Positions 11,796 to 20,100 of a DNA stretch of 64,000 bases are shown here, piece after piece. The number at the start of each line of letters is the position of its first letter. Position 1 is the first letter of the stretch. This DNA is from Paraburkholderia sp. BCC1886. Its GTDB lineage: Bacteria > Pseudomonadota > Gammaproteobacteria > Burkholderiales > Burkholderiaceae. A program made the position numbers and the translations under genes. Location of the stretch: NCBI RefSeq assembly GCF_900996245.1, contig NZ_CAAJGK010000063.1, forward strand, positions 186,001 to 250,000, in the 5' to 3' direction. The notes beneath the pieces were generated by a model. That model ran no database searches. It was not told the DNA's origin and saw nothing but the letters and a program-made list of their open reading frames with translations.

Positions 11796-12906
11796 GAACG
11801 GCCTCCGGGCCCGAGACCAGCTTCGTATCCGCGCCGAATACGAACAGCTCGTCGGGGTCGATGTAGACGTCGAGTTGCGTGCCGAGATCGATCTGATGCA
11901 CGCCTTGAAGTTGCGCGACGAGATCCACGCCGCCGTCTCGCGTATGGAGATGCAGATAGGTTTCGGAGCCGCTCAGTTCGGCGAGTTCCAGCCGGCACGA
12001 CACCGCGACGGCCTGCGCGCTGCGCGGTGCGAGGCGCAGATGGCCGGGCCGGATGCCGATCCGTAAAGCCGCGTCGTGCTGCAATGCTCGCGTGTCCACC
12101 GCTTCCCGCCCTGTGACGCGTTCGAGCGGCAGATCGATACCGATCGGCAAGTGCGCGATGCCGTCGGCGGTAATGTCGCTCACGAGCATGTTCATCGGCG
12201 GATCGTTGAATACGGTGGCGACGGCTACGTTCGCCGGCGCGTTGTAGACGTCGAGCGTCGGACCTTGCTGCAGCACGCGGCCTTTGTCGACGATCGCCGT
12301 ATAGCCGCCCAACAGCAGCGCTTCGAGCGGCTCGGTGGTTGCATAGACGACAGTGGTCTTGCCATCCGCGAATAGGGTTGCCAGTTCGACGCGCAACTCT
12401 TCGCGCAGCTTGTAGTCGAGGTTGACGAGCGGTTCGTCGAGCAAGACCAGCGACGATCGCTTGACCAGTGCGCGTGCCAGTGCGCAACGCTGCTGCTGGC
12501 CACCGGACAGTTCGCCGGGCCTGCGCTGCAGTAGATGCTCGATATGAAGTTTGGAGGCGACTTCGTGAACCCGGCGCTTCACTTCGCCGGCCGACGTCTT
12601 TTGAAGCTTCAGCGGCGAGGCGATGTTGTCGAACACCGTCATGACCGGATAGTTGATGAACTGCTGATACACCATTGCGAGGTTGCGCTGCCGTACGCTC
12701 ACGCCTGTGACGTCGAGGCCGTCGGCGAGCACGCGGCCCGAGGCCGGTCGGTCGAGTCCGGCCATCACGCGCATCAACGTGGTTTTGCCGGCCTGCGTAG
12801 GCCCGAGCAACACGTTGATCGCACCGGGCACGAGCCGCAGATCGACGCCGTACAAATGCGTTTGCGCGCCCGATACGACGGTCACCCGCTCCAGTTCCAG
12901 GACCAA
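11782..12906 (-). CDS. glpS: Glycerol ABC transporter ATPase GlpS, lacking the switch histidine
   Basis: A 374-residue nucleotide-binding subunit and first gene of the operon. It starts with TTG at 12904-12906, chosen because a strong AAAGGAG lies six bases upstream. Walker A is GPTQAGKTT (35-43), the signature is a full LSGGQQQR (133-140) and Walker B is LVLLDE (153-158). The H-loop reads YATTEPLEA, so Thr191 replaces the histidine that normally helps hydrolysis. A TOBE-like domain occupies the last 130 residues. Its intact signature complements the intact Walker and H-loop motifs of GlpT. The upstream A+T-rich stretch probably holds the operon promoter. Confidence 0.87.
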   Translation of the reverse strand: MVLELERVTVVSGAQTHLYGVDLRLVPGAINVLLGPTQAGKTTLMRVMAGLDRPASGRVLADGLDVTGVSVRQRNLAMVYQQFINYPVMTVFDNIASPLKLQKTSAGEVKRRVHEVASKLHIEHLLQRRPGELSGGQQQRCALARALVKRSSLVLLDEPLVNLDYKLREELRVELATLFADGKTTVVYATTEPLEALLLGGYTAIVDKGRVLQQGPTLDVYNAPANVAVATVFNDPPMNMLVSDITADGIAHLPIGIDLPLERVTGREAVDTRALQHDAALRIGIRPGHLRLAPRSAQAVAVSCRLELAELSGSETYLHLHTRDGGVDLVAQLQGVHQIDLGTQLDVYIDPDELFVFGADTKLVSGPEAVHGAH

Positions 12907-12951
12907 ATCGCTCTCCTTTGTTCGAGTGCGTATGCGGGCGTGCGCGGGTTC

Positions 12952-12996
12952 CGAAACGAAATCAAAACAACGAAATCATGTTCCTTTCTGTTCGTT
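12952..12996 (-). promoter_or_regulatory. Putative operator/promoter region of the glp operon
   Basis: Upstream of glpS lies an A+T-rich tract unlike its surroundings. It holds three CGAAA elements at 12952, 12957 and 12971, and an AACGAA (12969-12974) facing TTCGTT (12991-12996). TTTCG-type elements are common in operators of DeoR-family repressors such as GlpR. No GlpR gene is in the window, so this is a weak inference. Confidence 0.3.
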
Positions 12997-13085
12997 TTCC
13001 TATAAATCGGTGTAAACCATACAATACGCAAACATTTAAATTTCTTTTTACTTACTCGTTTGAATCCATGCGTTTCGTGAGAACG

Positions 13086-13113
13086 AAAAAAAGCCCTCGC
13101 TCTGGAGGGCTTT
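13086..13113 (-). terminator. Intrinsic terminator of sodB
   Basis: A stem pairing 13090-13098 with 13105-13113 (AAAGCCCTC with GAGGGCTTT) is followed on the minus strand by an uninterrupted T-tract (complement of the A-run from 13086). It lies about 50 bp past the sodB stop. Confidence 0.88.
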
Positions 13114-13165
13114 CTTGAGACTGCAGCTACAGCGGTAGTCGCTGCGCTTGACTACCTCTGGCAAC

Positions 13166-13744
13166 TTACGCGAAGTTCTTCGACGCGAATTCCCAGTTGA
13201 CGATGTTCCAGTACGCTTCGACGAATTTCGGACGTGCGTTGCGGTAATCGATGTAGTACGCGTGTTCCCACACGTCGATGGTCAGCAGTGCTTTTGCGTC
13301 CGTGGTGAGCGGCGTGGCAGCGTTGCTCGTCGACACCAGGTCGAGCGAACCGTCGGCCTTCTTCACCAGCCATGCCCAACCCGAGCCGAACGTGCCGACT
13401 GCGGTCTTGGCGAATTCTTCCTTGAACTTGTCGAACGAACCCCACTTGGCGTTGATGGCGTCGGCCAATGCGCCGGTCGGCGCACCACCACCTTGCGGCG
13501 ACAGGCTGTTCCAGAAGAACGTGTGATTCCACACTTGAGCTGCGTTGTTGAACACGCCGCCCGATGCTTTCTTGACGATTTCTTCGAGCGACAGGCTTTC
13601 GAATTCCGTGCCCTTGATCAGATTGTTCAGGTTAGTCACATAGGTCTGATGATGCTTGCCGTAGTGATACTCGAGCGTCTCTTCCGACATGTTCGGAGCC
13701 AGAGCATTCTTTGCAAACGGCAGCGGCGGGAGCGTATGTTCCAT
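13166..13744 (-). CDS. sodB: Iron superoxide dismutase
   Basis: A 192-residue cytoplasmic enzyme converting superoxide to hydrogen peroxide and oxygen. The metal ligands are all present: H27, H74 (VWNHTFFW), D157 and H161 (DVWEHAYYIDY). Q70 in the AAQVWNH segment is the pattern of iron rather than manganese enzymes. Length is exactly that of proteobacterial FeSOD. AGGAAAG lies at good spacing before the ATG. A promoter (TTGCGG, 17 bp, TACAAT) and an intrinsic terminator bracket it, so it is transcribed alone. Confidence 0.97.
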   Translation of the reverse strand: MEHTLPPLPFAKNALAPNMSEETLEYHYGKHHQTYVTNLNNLIKGTEFESLSLEEIVKKASGGVFNNAAQVWNHTFFWNSLSPQGGGAPTGALADAINAKWGSFDKFKEEFAKTAVGTFGSGWAWLVKKADGSLDLVSTSNAATPLTTDAKALLTIDVWEHAYYIDYRNARPKFVEAYWNIVNWEFASKNFA

Positions 13745-13807
13745 GGTGCTTTCCTTATATCTGTCTATGTTGTGGGGGAGTCTGCGGATGATGCTTTAGA
13801 GCACCCG

Positions 13808-13836
13808 ATTGTAGGCGAGTTGGAAAAACCCCGCAA
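13808..13836 (-). promoter_or_regulatory. Promoter of sodB
   Basis: On the minus strand, a -35 element TTGCGG (13836-13831) and a -10 element TACAAT (13813-13808) are separated by 17 bp. Transcription would start near 13801, giving a leader of about 57 nt. The rest of 13745-14012 shows no other feature. Confidence 0.55.
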
Positions 13837-14012
13837 ACCAACGGACATTATGCGCGACGCGGATTTCGCGGTGCTCGACGAGGTGGTCGACGCCATCATC
13901 CACGCGACTTCAAATGAAGCGCAACGAGACGGTGCGCACGTCGTGTGCCCGCTCCGCTTCATGCACGGAAACACCGTCGATCGACCACATGCCGACGTGT
14001 GTCGGCAGTGTG

Positions 14013-15392
14013 TCAGAAACCATCGGTAAGGCGTGGTTGCACATCTGCCAATGCAATGTCCGCTGCGCCTTCCGCGAGATGCACGGTCAGACGTCGCCCC
14101 GGTTTCAGCGACGACGGTGAGCGCACTGCACGACCGCTTTGTGCATCGAGCACGGCGGCATAACCACGCTCGAGTGTACGCTGCGGACTCAACACGTCGA
14201 GCCGCGCGGCGAGCGTGCTGATACGCGCGCTCTGTCGCTCGTGCTGACGCAACACGGCTGCATCGAGACGCTGCGACAGCGTCTCGAGTTTCGCGCGATG
14301 CGCGTTGAGATCGGGACGCCAACGTTGCCAGCGCATCTGCAACAGCGAAAATCGCGCTCGTGCATCGCGTGCCGGTCGCGTGCCCGCGGAGGCGAGGCGC
14401 ACGCTCAGTTGCTGCAAATGGGTACGTTGACGCGCGAGACGCTCGGCAGGCGAAACCAGTCTGCGTGAGAGCCAGTCGAGTTGCTGTGCACGGCGCTCCA
14501 TCATGCGGCCGAAACCTCGTGCGAGCGTTGCATGCCGCTGATCGAGTTCGCGCAGCAATTCGACGCGTTGCGGGCTTACCAGTTCGGCAGCGCCCGTGGG
14601 TGTCGGCGCACGCACGTCGGCGGCGAAATCGGCAATCGTGAAGTCGGTTTCGTGACCGACGCCGCTCACTACCGGAATCGCGCTCTGCGCAATCGCGCGG
14701 GCCAGCACTTCTTCGTTGAACGCCCACAAATCTTCGATCGAACCGCCGCCGCGGCAGACGATCAGCACATCCACTTCACGACGCGCGTTGGCCGCATCGA
14801 CCATCGCGGCGAGCTTGTCGCTCACACCCACGCCCTGAACGGGCGCCGGATAAACGATCACCGGAATATGCGGCGCGCGGCGCGACAGCGTGGTCAGGAC
14901 ATCGCGCAACGCGGCGGCCTGCAGCGACGTGACGATACCGATGGCACGCGGATGCGAGGGCAACGCGCGTTTGCGCCCGGCAGCGAAGAGCCCTTCGGCT
15001 TCGAGTTGCGCCTTCAGTCTGAGGAACGCTTCGTAGAGCCGCCCCTGACCCGTGCGACGCACCGCTTCGACATTCAGCTGCAACTCGCCGCGCGGCTCGT
15101 ACATCGTGACCAGCGCGCGCACTTCGATGCGGTCGCCTTCACGCGGCGTGAATTCGGCGTATTGCGCACGGCCGCGAAACATCACGCAGCGCATCTGCGC
15201 CTGCGCATCCTTGATGGAGAAGTACCAGTGTCCGCTCGCGGCGCGCGTGAAGTTCGACACCTCACCGGCGACCCACACGAGCGGGAACGAGCGCTCGAGC
15301 ATCGAGCCGATGGCACGATTGAGCGCGGAAACGGGAACGACGACTTCACCGCCGGGCTGAGCCGACGAAGCAAACGGATTTTCGGAATTCAT
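14013..15392 (-). CDS. xseA: Exodeoxyribonuclease VII large subunit
   Basis: A 459-residue cytoplasmic nuclease subunit that, with XseB, degrades single-stranded DNA into acid-soluble oligonucleotides. It has an N-terminal OB-fold (about residues 18-115; LVWVAGEVSNFTRAASGHWYF), the catalytic core with VIVCRGGGSIEDLWAFNEE and SGVGHETDFTIAD, then a long helical region rich in Arg and Gln, as expected for XseA. The xseB gene is not in the window. The 268-bp gap to sodB holds the sodB promoter. Confidence 0.96.
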   Translation of the reverse strand: MNSENPFASSAQPGGEVVVPVSALNRAIGSMLERSFPLVWVAGEVSNFTRAASGHWYFSIKDAQAQMRCVMFRGRAQYAEFTPREGDRIEVRALVTMYEPRGELQLNVEAVRRTGQGRLYEAFLRLKAQLEAEGLFAAGRKRALPSHPRAIGIVTSLQAAALRDVLTTLSRRAPHIPVIVYPAPVQGVGVSDKLAAMVDAANARREVDVLIVCRGGGSIEDLWAFNEEVLARAIAQSAIPVVSGVGHETDFTIADFAADVRAPTPTGAAELVSPQRVELLRELDQRHATLARGFGRMMERRAQQLDWLSRRLVSPAERLARQRTHLQQLSVRLASAGTRPARDARARFSLLQMRWQRWRPDLNAHRAKLETLSQRLDAAVLRQHERQSARISTLAARLDVLSPQRTLERGYAAVLDAQSGRAVRSPSSLKPGRRLTVHLAEGAADIALADVQPRLTDGF

Positions 15393-16039
15393 GCGGGGGA
15401 TGTCTGTGACTGGCCGGACAGACGATAGACCGAGTGGCTATCCGCGTCCAGCGCGGCGGGGCAGCAAACGCGGAAATGTTAAAAGTGTCCACATGCTGGG
15501 GGTTAGTGTCGCAGTGTCGGCCGGCGCGCCCGCAGGATCACGGAAAGTCGAAGCATGTCTTTGATTTATATGGAGTTTGCATCTCGATAATACGGACGAT
15601 GCCCGATACCGGCCGCATCCAACGGCGCTTCCGACCGATTCGGTGGCAGGTTCTCCACAAAGTTATCCACAGGCTGGGCGTTGCCCACAGGACCGATGTG
15701 GCGCGCTTCTGGCCAACCGGCCGACTTGCCGGGCAGAAGCCGCGCGCGCTAGAGTGGCGCGTTCGTGGACGCGGCGGATGCCCCGGCGGCGTTCGCTCAG
15801 ACCATACACCGTGGGCACGCTGCGTCAGTGCCCAGCCTGGTTTCATGGCCTTGCGGCTTAACGGCTTCGCGCCAGCCACACCTTTCTTTGACTGTCCGGA
15901 GTACCGCCTACATGCCCGATCTGCTGTCCAATTCGTTGTCCAACCTGCTGCCCGATCCCCATCAGCCCGCACGCTGCGGCGCGTCGCATTGCTCATCGCC
16001 GGTACTCTCCGGCTTTCCTTGCGCACGAGCGACTCGCCG
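15393..16039 (+). other. 647-bp stretch without a supported gene, between xseA and lpxK
   Basis: No reading frame here looks like a known protein, and the open frame upstream of lpxK is random in composition. Contents noted: a GTGTCCACA at 15485-15493, an A+T-rich patch at 15555-15595 with a loose promoter pattern (TTGATT at 15561, GATAAT at 15586), and a cluster of DnaA-like boxes at 15651-15689. In other Burkholderiales I recall exbB-exbD-type genes preceding lpxK; none is recognisable here. Confidence 0.5.
15651..15689 (+). promoter_or_regulatory. Cluster of three DnaA-box-like 9-mers
   Basis: A perfect DnaA box TTATCCACA lies at 15663-15671. TTCTCCACA (one mismatch) is at 15651-15659 and TTGCCCACA (two mismatches) at 15681-15689, all in the same orientation. 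Such spacing can bind DnaA cooperatively. It could titrate DnaA or regulate lpxK; no origin features such as an A+T-rich unwinding element or dnaA/dnaN genes are present. Confidence 0.5.
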
Positions 16040-17056
16040 ATGAGCGAGTTCAATGACCGTCTGGCAGCACGTCTTGCACGCGAATGGCAACAACGCGGCC
16101 CGCTTGCCTGGGCACTCACCCCGTTTGCCTGCATTTTCGGCGCGATTGCCGCCGCGCGCCGCGCCGCATTCACGCTGGGCTGGCTGAAGCCGGTGCGTAT
16201 CGGCGTGCCCGTGGTGGTAGTGGGCAACGTGACCGTCGGCGGCACGGGCAAGACGCCCACCGTGATCGCGCTGGTCGAAGCGCTGCGGGCGGCGGGCTTC
16301 ACGCCCGGCGTGGTGTCGCGCGGTTACGGCGCACGCGTGAAATCGCCGACGCGCGTTTCGCCGACTTCGGCGGCTAGCATCGGTGGCGACGAACCGCTGC
16401 TGATCGCACGCCGCACCGGCGCGCCGGTGTGGGTCTGTCCGGATCGCGTGGCAGCCGCGCAGGCGCTGTGCGCGGCGCATCGCGAAGTCGACGTGATCGT
16501 GAGCGACGACGGCCTGCAGCATTACCGCCTCGCGCGCGACGTGGAACTGGTCGTGTTCGATCACCGGCTCGGCGGCAATGGCTTCCTGCTGCCGGCGGGT
16601 CCATTGCGCGAATCGCTGTCGCGCCGCCGTGACGCGACGCTGATTAACGATCCGTATGCGCGCACGCTGCCGGCGTGGCCGAACACGTTCGCGCTGCAAC
16701 TCGCGCCGGCCGATGCATGGCATGTCGATCAACCCTCCTTGCGCCGTCCGCTCGCGCAATTTCGCAGCGAACGCGTGCTGGCGGCGGCCGGCATCGGCGC
16801 ACCCGAACGCTTTTTCGCGACACTGCGCGCCGCCGGGCTTACGCCCGCTACCCTCGCGCTGCCCGATCACTATGCGTTCGAGCGCAATCCGTTTACCGAC
16901 GTGGACGTCGACGCCATCCTGATAACAGAAAAGGATGCGGTAAAATTAGGGTCCTGGCACGATGCGCGCCTCTGGGTCGTCCCGGTTGAAGCCGCGCTCG
17001 ATCATCGCCTCATTGCATTAGTCGTGGAGAAAGTCCGTGGACGCTCGCCTGCTTGA
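16040..17056 (+). CDS. lpxK: Tetraacyldisaccharide 4'-kinase LpxK
   Basis: A 338-residue inner-membrane-associated kinase that phosphorylates the 4' position of the lipid A precursor DS-1-P, giving lipid IVA. A membrane-near helix (LTPFACIFGAIAAARRAAF) is followed by the P-loop region VVGNVTVGGTGKTP at about residues 60-73. The motifs SRGYG, GGDEPLLIA, DDGLQHYRLARD and ITEKDAVKL are all typical of the family. The ATG at 16040 gives the usual length; the frame continues upstream without homology. Its 3' end overlaps the Trm112-like gene by 20 bp. Confidence 0.96.
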   Translation: MSEFNDRLAARLAREWQQRGPLAWALTPFACIFGAIAAARRAAFTLGWLKPVRIGVPVVVVGNVTVGGTGKTPTVIALVEALRAAGFTPGVVSRGYGARVKSPTRVSPTSAASIGGDEPLLIARRTGAPVWVCPDRVAAAQALCAAHREVDVIVSDDGLQHYRLARDVELVVFDHRLGGNGFLLPAGPLRESLSRRRDATLINDPYARTLPAWPNTFALQLAPADAWHVDQPSLRRPLAQFRSERVLAAAGIGAPERFFATLRAAGLTPATLALPDHYAFERNPFTDVDVDAILITEKDAVKLGSWHDARLWVVPVEAALDHRLIALVVEKVRGRSPA

Positions 17057-17240
17057 AATTCTCGTCTGCCCCATCTGCAAGGGCCCGCTCAGCTACGATC
17101 GCGCCGCGCAGGAACTCATCTGCAATGCGGACAAGCTCGCTTATCCGATTCGCGACGGCATTCCCGTCATGCTGGTCGACGAAGCCCGTCAAACCGTGGA
17201 AGGCACCCCGGTCGATCTGAATCCGGGTTCGGTGGCCTGA
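17037..17240 (+). CDS. Trm112/YcaR-family small zinc-ribbon-like protein
   Basis: A 67-residue protein of the UPF0434/Trm112 family, starting with GTG at 17037 inside the end of lpxK. The N-terminal LEILVCPICKGPL carries the CxxC, and a single further Cys (LICNADKLAYPI) follows; DGIPVMLVDEAR is the conserved C-terminal motif. It sits between lpxK and kdsB, the usual place in proteobacteria. Eukaryotic Trm112 activates methyltransferases; the bacterial role is not established. Confidence 0.92.
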   Translation: MDARLLEILVCPICKGPLSYDRAAQELICNADKLAYPIRDGIPVMLVDEARQTVEGTPVDLNPGSVA

Positions 17241-17373
17241 AGCAGCGGTTCGGCTTGCCGCTTTGGGCGGGCAGTCTGTTCCGGCTGCCTTGCTTCGCAA
17301 GTTGCGGCGGCTCGACTCGCTGACTTACTCCGCAGTTTCATTCCCGCCGATCCTTCCTGCTGACTCACTCTCC

Positions 17374-18174
17374 ATGACTCGAGCCGACGTCTCCCCTCCT
17401 CCGTTCATTGCCGTGGTTCCGGCCCGGCTCGCGTCGACGCGCCTGCCGAATAAACCGCTCGCCGACATCGGCGGCAAACCGATGGTGGTGCGGGTCGCCG
17501 AACGTGCGCGCGTGTCGGGCGCACAGCAGGTGCTGATCGCGTCGGACGCGCAAGCGGTGCTCGAGGTCGCGCGCGAACATGGCTTCGAAGCCGTGCTGAC
17601 GCGCGCCGATCATCCGTCCGGCACCGACCGGCTCGCCGAAGTGGCCGCGCAGTTCGGCTGGAGCGACGACACGCTCGTCGTCAACGTGCAAGGCGACGAA
17701 CCCTTGATCGACCCGGCGCTCGTCTGCGGCGTGGCGTCGCACCTTGCGGCGAATCCCGATTGCGCCATCGCCACCGCCGCGCATCCCATCGCCGATCCCG
17801 CCGAGATCTTCAACCCCAATGTCGTCAAGGTCGTGCTCGACGCTCGCGGCGTCGCGCTGTACTTTTCGCGCGCGCCGATTCCGTGGGCCCGCGACGCGTA
17901 TCAGCCGCACTGGCCCGACATCGCGGCAATGCCCGCGCCACCGGCTCCCGCGGCGGTCTACCGGCATATCGGGCTATACGCCTATCGCGCGCAGTTTTTG
18001 CGCTCTTATCCCACTCTGGCAATCTCGCCGCTCGAACAGGTCGAAGCGCTCGAACAGTTGCGCGCAATGTGGCATGGCGAGCGCATCGCGGTCCTCGTGA
18101 CCCACGACGCCCCGCTGCCGGGCGTCGACACCCCTGCCGATCTGGCGCGCGTGCAGGCTTTATTCGGGGCTTGA
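17374..18174 (+). CDS. kdsB: 3-deoxy-manno-octulosonate cytidylyltransferase (CMP-Kdo synthetase)
   Basis: A 266-residue cytoplasmic enzyme that activates Kdo with CTP to give CMP-Kdo for the LPS inner core. Conserved motifs are VVPARLASTRLPNKPLADI at the N-terminus, SGTDRLAEVA, VNVQGDEPLIDP and HIGLYAYRAQFL. The ATG at 17374 was chosen because upstream in-frame residues have no homology. It follows lpxK and the Trm112-like gene, so the three probably form an LPS-related transcription unit. Confidence 0.96.
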   Translation: MTRADVSPPPFIAVVPARLASTRLPNKPLADIGGKPMVVRVAERARVSGAQQVLIASDAQAVLEVAREHGFEAVLTRADHPSGTDRLAEVAAQFGWSDDTLVVNVQGDEPLIDPALVCGVASHLAANPDCAIATAAHPIADPAEIFNPNVVKVVLDARGVALYFSRAPIPWARDAYQPHWPDIAAMPAPPAPAAVYRHIGLYAYRAQFLRSYPTLAISPLEQVEALEQLRAMWHGERIAVLVTHDAPLPGVDTPADLARVQALFGA

Positions 18175-18384
18175 GCGCAAAAACCCATGGCATAATCGGA
18201 CGGTTGTGCGCGCCTCCCGTTGAACGCGAGAGCCAGGGTTTAACCCGGTCGCGCCGTTATCGTCCTGCAGCGCCGTCGTGTCGACGAGCAGCGCGGACCC
18301 TGACGGCAGCCGATGCGGGCCCCTCGGTTTTCGTGGGATGGCTTCAGCGCTACGACAGAATTCACATAGATCTGGAGATATCAC

Positions 18385-19050
18385 ATGCGTTTGATCCTTT
18401 TGGGTGCGCCCGGCGCGGGTAAGGGCACTCAGGCAACGTTCATCAAGGAAAAGTTCGGCATTCCGCAAATTTCCACCGGTGACATGCTGCGTGCCGCCGT
18501 CAAGGCGGGCACGCCGCTCGGCATCGAAGCCAAGCGCTTCATGGACGCAGGCGAACTGGTCACCGACGAACTCATCATCAACCTGGTGAAGGAACGTCTG
18601 AAAGAGCAGGACTGCGCGAACGGTTATCTGTTCGACGGTTTTCCGCGCACCATTCCGCAGGCCGAGGCCATGAAGCAGGCTGGCGTGGCAATCGACTACG
18701 TGCTGGAAATCGACGTTCCGTTCGACGAGATCATCGTGCGCATGAGCGGCCGTCGCTCGCATGCCGCTTCGGGCCGTACGTATCACATCAAGTTCAATCC
18801 GCCGAAAGTCGAAGGCAAGGACGACGTGACGGGCGAGCCGCTCATCCAGCGCGACGACGACAAGGAAGAGACCGTCAAGAAGCGTCTGGAAGTGTACGAA
18901 GCGCAAACCAAGCCGCTGATCGACTACTACAACAACTGGGCGAAGAACGGCGATGCGTCGTCCTCGCTCGAAGCGCCGCAATATCGCCGCATTTCGGGCC
19001 TCGGCACGGTCGATGAAATCCGCACTCGCGCGTTCGACGCGTTGAAGTAA
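18385..19050 (+). CDS. adk: Adenylate kinase
   Basis: A 221-residue enzyme interconverting ATP plus AMP and two ADP. The P-loop GAPGAGKGTQ (7-16) and the AMP-site segment STGDMLRAAVKAGT are intact. A long LID domain (about residues 122-159) lacks the four zinc-binding cysteines, as in most Gram-negative enzymes. GGAGATATCAC before the ATG supplies the ribosome site. A 210-bp gap separates it from kdsB, and an intrinsic terminator follows, so it may be transcribed alone. Confidence 0.98.
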   Translation: MRLILLGAPGAGKGTQATFIKEKFGIPQISTGDMLRAAVKAGTPLGIEAKRFMDAGELVTDELIINLVKERLKEQDCANGYLFDGFPRTIPQAEAMKQAGVAIDYVLEIDVPFDEIIVRMSGRRSHAASGRTYHIKFNPPKVEGKDDVTGEPLIQRDDDKEETVKKRLEVYEAQTKPLIDYYNNWAKNGDASSSLEAPQYRRISGLGTVDEIRTRAFDALK

Positions 19051-19081
19051 GCTCGCGTCGTTCGGCAAACAACGTTAGAAG

Positions 19082-19107
19082 AACCCGCCCCGCCGGCGGG
19101 TTTTTTT
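19082..19107 (+). terminator. Intrinsic terminator of adk
   Basis: AACCCGCC (19082-19089) pairs with GGCGGGTT (19095-19102) around a 5-base loop, followed by a run of seven T starting at 19101. It lies 32 bp after the adk stop. Confidence 0.93.
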
Positions 19108-19186
19108 ATACGCCGCACTTTTCCGCTGCGGCCGTATTCGTTAGCCATCCAGAACGATTTCAAACACTGCGGCGCGTCCGCCGCAC

Positions 19187-19215
19187 TTTCCGCATTGCAG
19201 CATAAGCCGTACAAT
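19187..19215 (+). promoter_or_regulatory. Possible promoter of the SDR dehydrogenase gene
   Basis: TTTCCG (19187-19192), a 17-bp spacer and TACAAT (19210-19215) lie about 58 bp upstream of the ATG. The -10 is good; the -35 is weak. Confidence 0.38.
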
Positions 19216-19272
19216 CGGTCGTCGAAAAAATATTCGATCCTGACATTACTGAACCGTAGCAAAGGAGAAGAC

Positions 19273-20031
19273 ATGGAGATTCGTGACAATGTATTCCTGA
19301 TCACCGGCGGTGCATCGGGACTCGGCGCTGCCACGGCGCGCCTTCTGGTCGAGCACGGCGGCAAGGTGGCCCTCGCCGATCTGAACCAGGACGCGGGCGT
19401 CGCACTCGCCGACGAATTGGGCGGCGTGTTCGTCAAATGCGACGTAAGCCGCGAAGACGACGCCACGCAAGCGGTCGAAGCCGCGCTGAAACTCGGCACG
19501 CTGCGCGGCCTCGTGAATTGCGCCGGCGTCGCGCCGGCCGCAAAGACGGTCGGCAAGGATGGCCCGCATCCGCTGGACGCTTTTGCGCGCACCATTTCGA
19601 TCAACCTCATCGGCACCTTCAACATGATCCGGCTCGCCGCTGCGGCCATGGCGAAAAACGAACCCAATGCGTTCGGCGAGCGGGGCGTGATCATCAACAC
19701 GGCATCGGTCGCGGCGTACGACGGGCAGATCGGCCAGGCCGCCTATGCGGCGTCGAAAGCCGGCGTGGTCGGCATGACCTTGCCGATCGCACGCGACCTG
19801 TCGCGCAGCGCGATTCGCGTGATGACCATCGCACCGGGCATCTTCGAAACACCCATGCTGCTCGGCATGCCGCAAGAAGTGCAGGATGCGCTCGGCGCGA
19901 TGGTGCCGTTTCCGCCGCGTCTCGGCAAACCCGCGGAATACGCGATGCTCGCCAAACAGATTTTCGATAATCCGATGCTCAACGGCGAAGTAATCCGCCT
20001 CGACGGCGCGATCCGCATGCAGCCCAAGTGA
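19273..20031 (+). CDS. SDR-family 3-hydroxyacyl-CoA dehydrogenase (type II HADH-like)
   Basis: A 252-residue short-chain dehydrogenase. The NAD-binding motif TGGASGLGAATA is near residue 11, NCAGVAPA follows, and the catalytic triad is visible as INTASVAAYDGQIGQAAYAASKAG (Ser, Tyr-x3-Lys). The sequence AAYDGQIGQAAY and the MVPFPPRLGKPAEYA segment are typical of the type II 3-hydroxyacyl-CoA (HSD17B10-like) dehydrogenases that act in fatty-acid or branched-chain oxidation with NAD. AAAGGAG precedes the ATG at 19273. It lies alone between two terminators. Confidence 0.87.
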   Translation: MEIRDNVFLITGGASGLGAATARLLVEHGGKVALADLNQDAGVALADELGGVFVKCDVSREDDATQAVEAALKLGTLRGLVNCAGVAPAAKTVGKDGPHPLDAFARTISINLIGTFNMIRLAAAAMAKNEPNAFGERGVIINTASVAAYDGQIGQAAYAASKAGVVGMTLPIARDLSRSAIRVMTIAPGIFETPMLLGMPQEVQDALGAMVPFPPRLGKPAEYAMLAKQIFDNPMLNGEVIRLDGAIRMQPK

Positions 20032-20050
20032 CAAAAGCGCGTACCAATGA

Positions 20051-20087
20051 AAAACGCCTGCATCTCGCAAAGATGCAGGCGTTTTTT
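20051..20087. terminator. Bidirectional intrinsic terminator between the SDR gene and the SirB1-like gene
   Basis: A 13-bp perfect stem (20053-20065 with 20071-20083), loop CGCAA, has an A-run on its left and a T-run on its right. It can therefore stop transcripts from both convergent genes. Confidence 0.92.
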
Positions 20088-20100
20088 ATTTGCCGGTCGA

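Noticed and set aside
15434..16039. Upstream extension of the lpxK frame by about 200 codons
   Set aside because: No homology and random composition; LpxK proteins start at the MSEFND-like position with about 335 residues.
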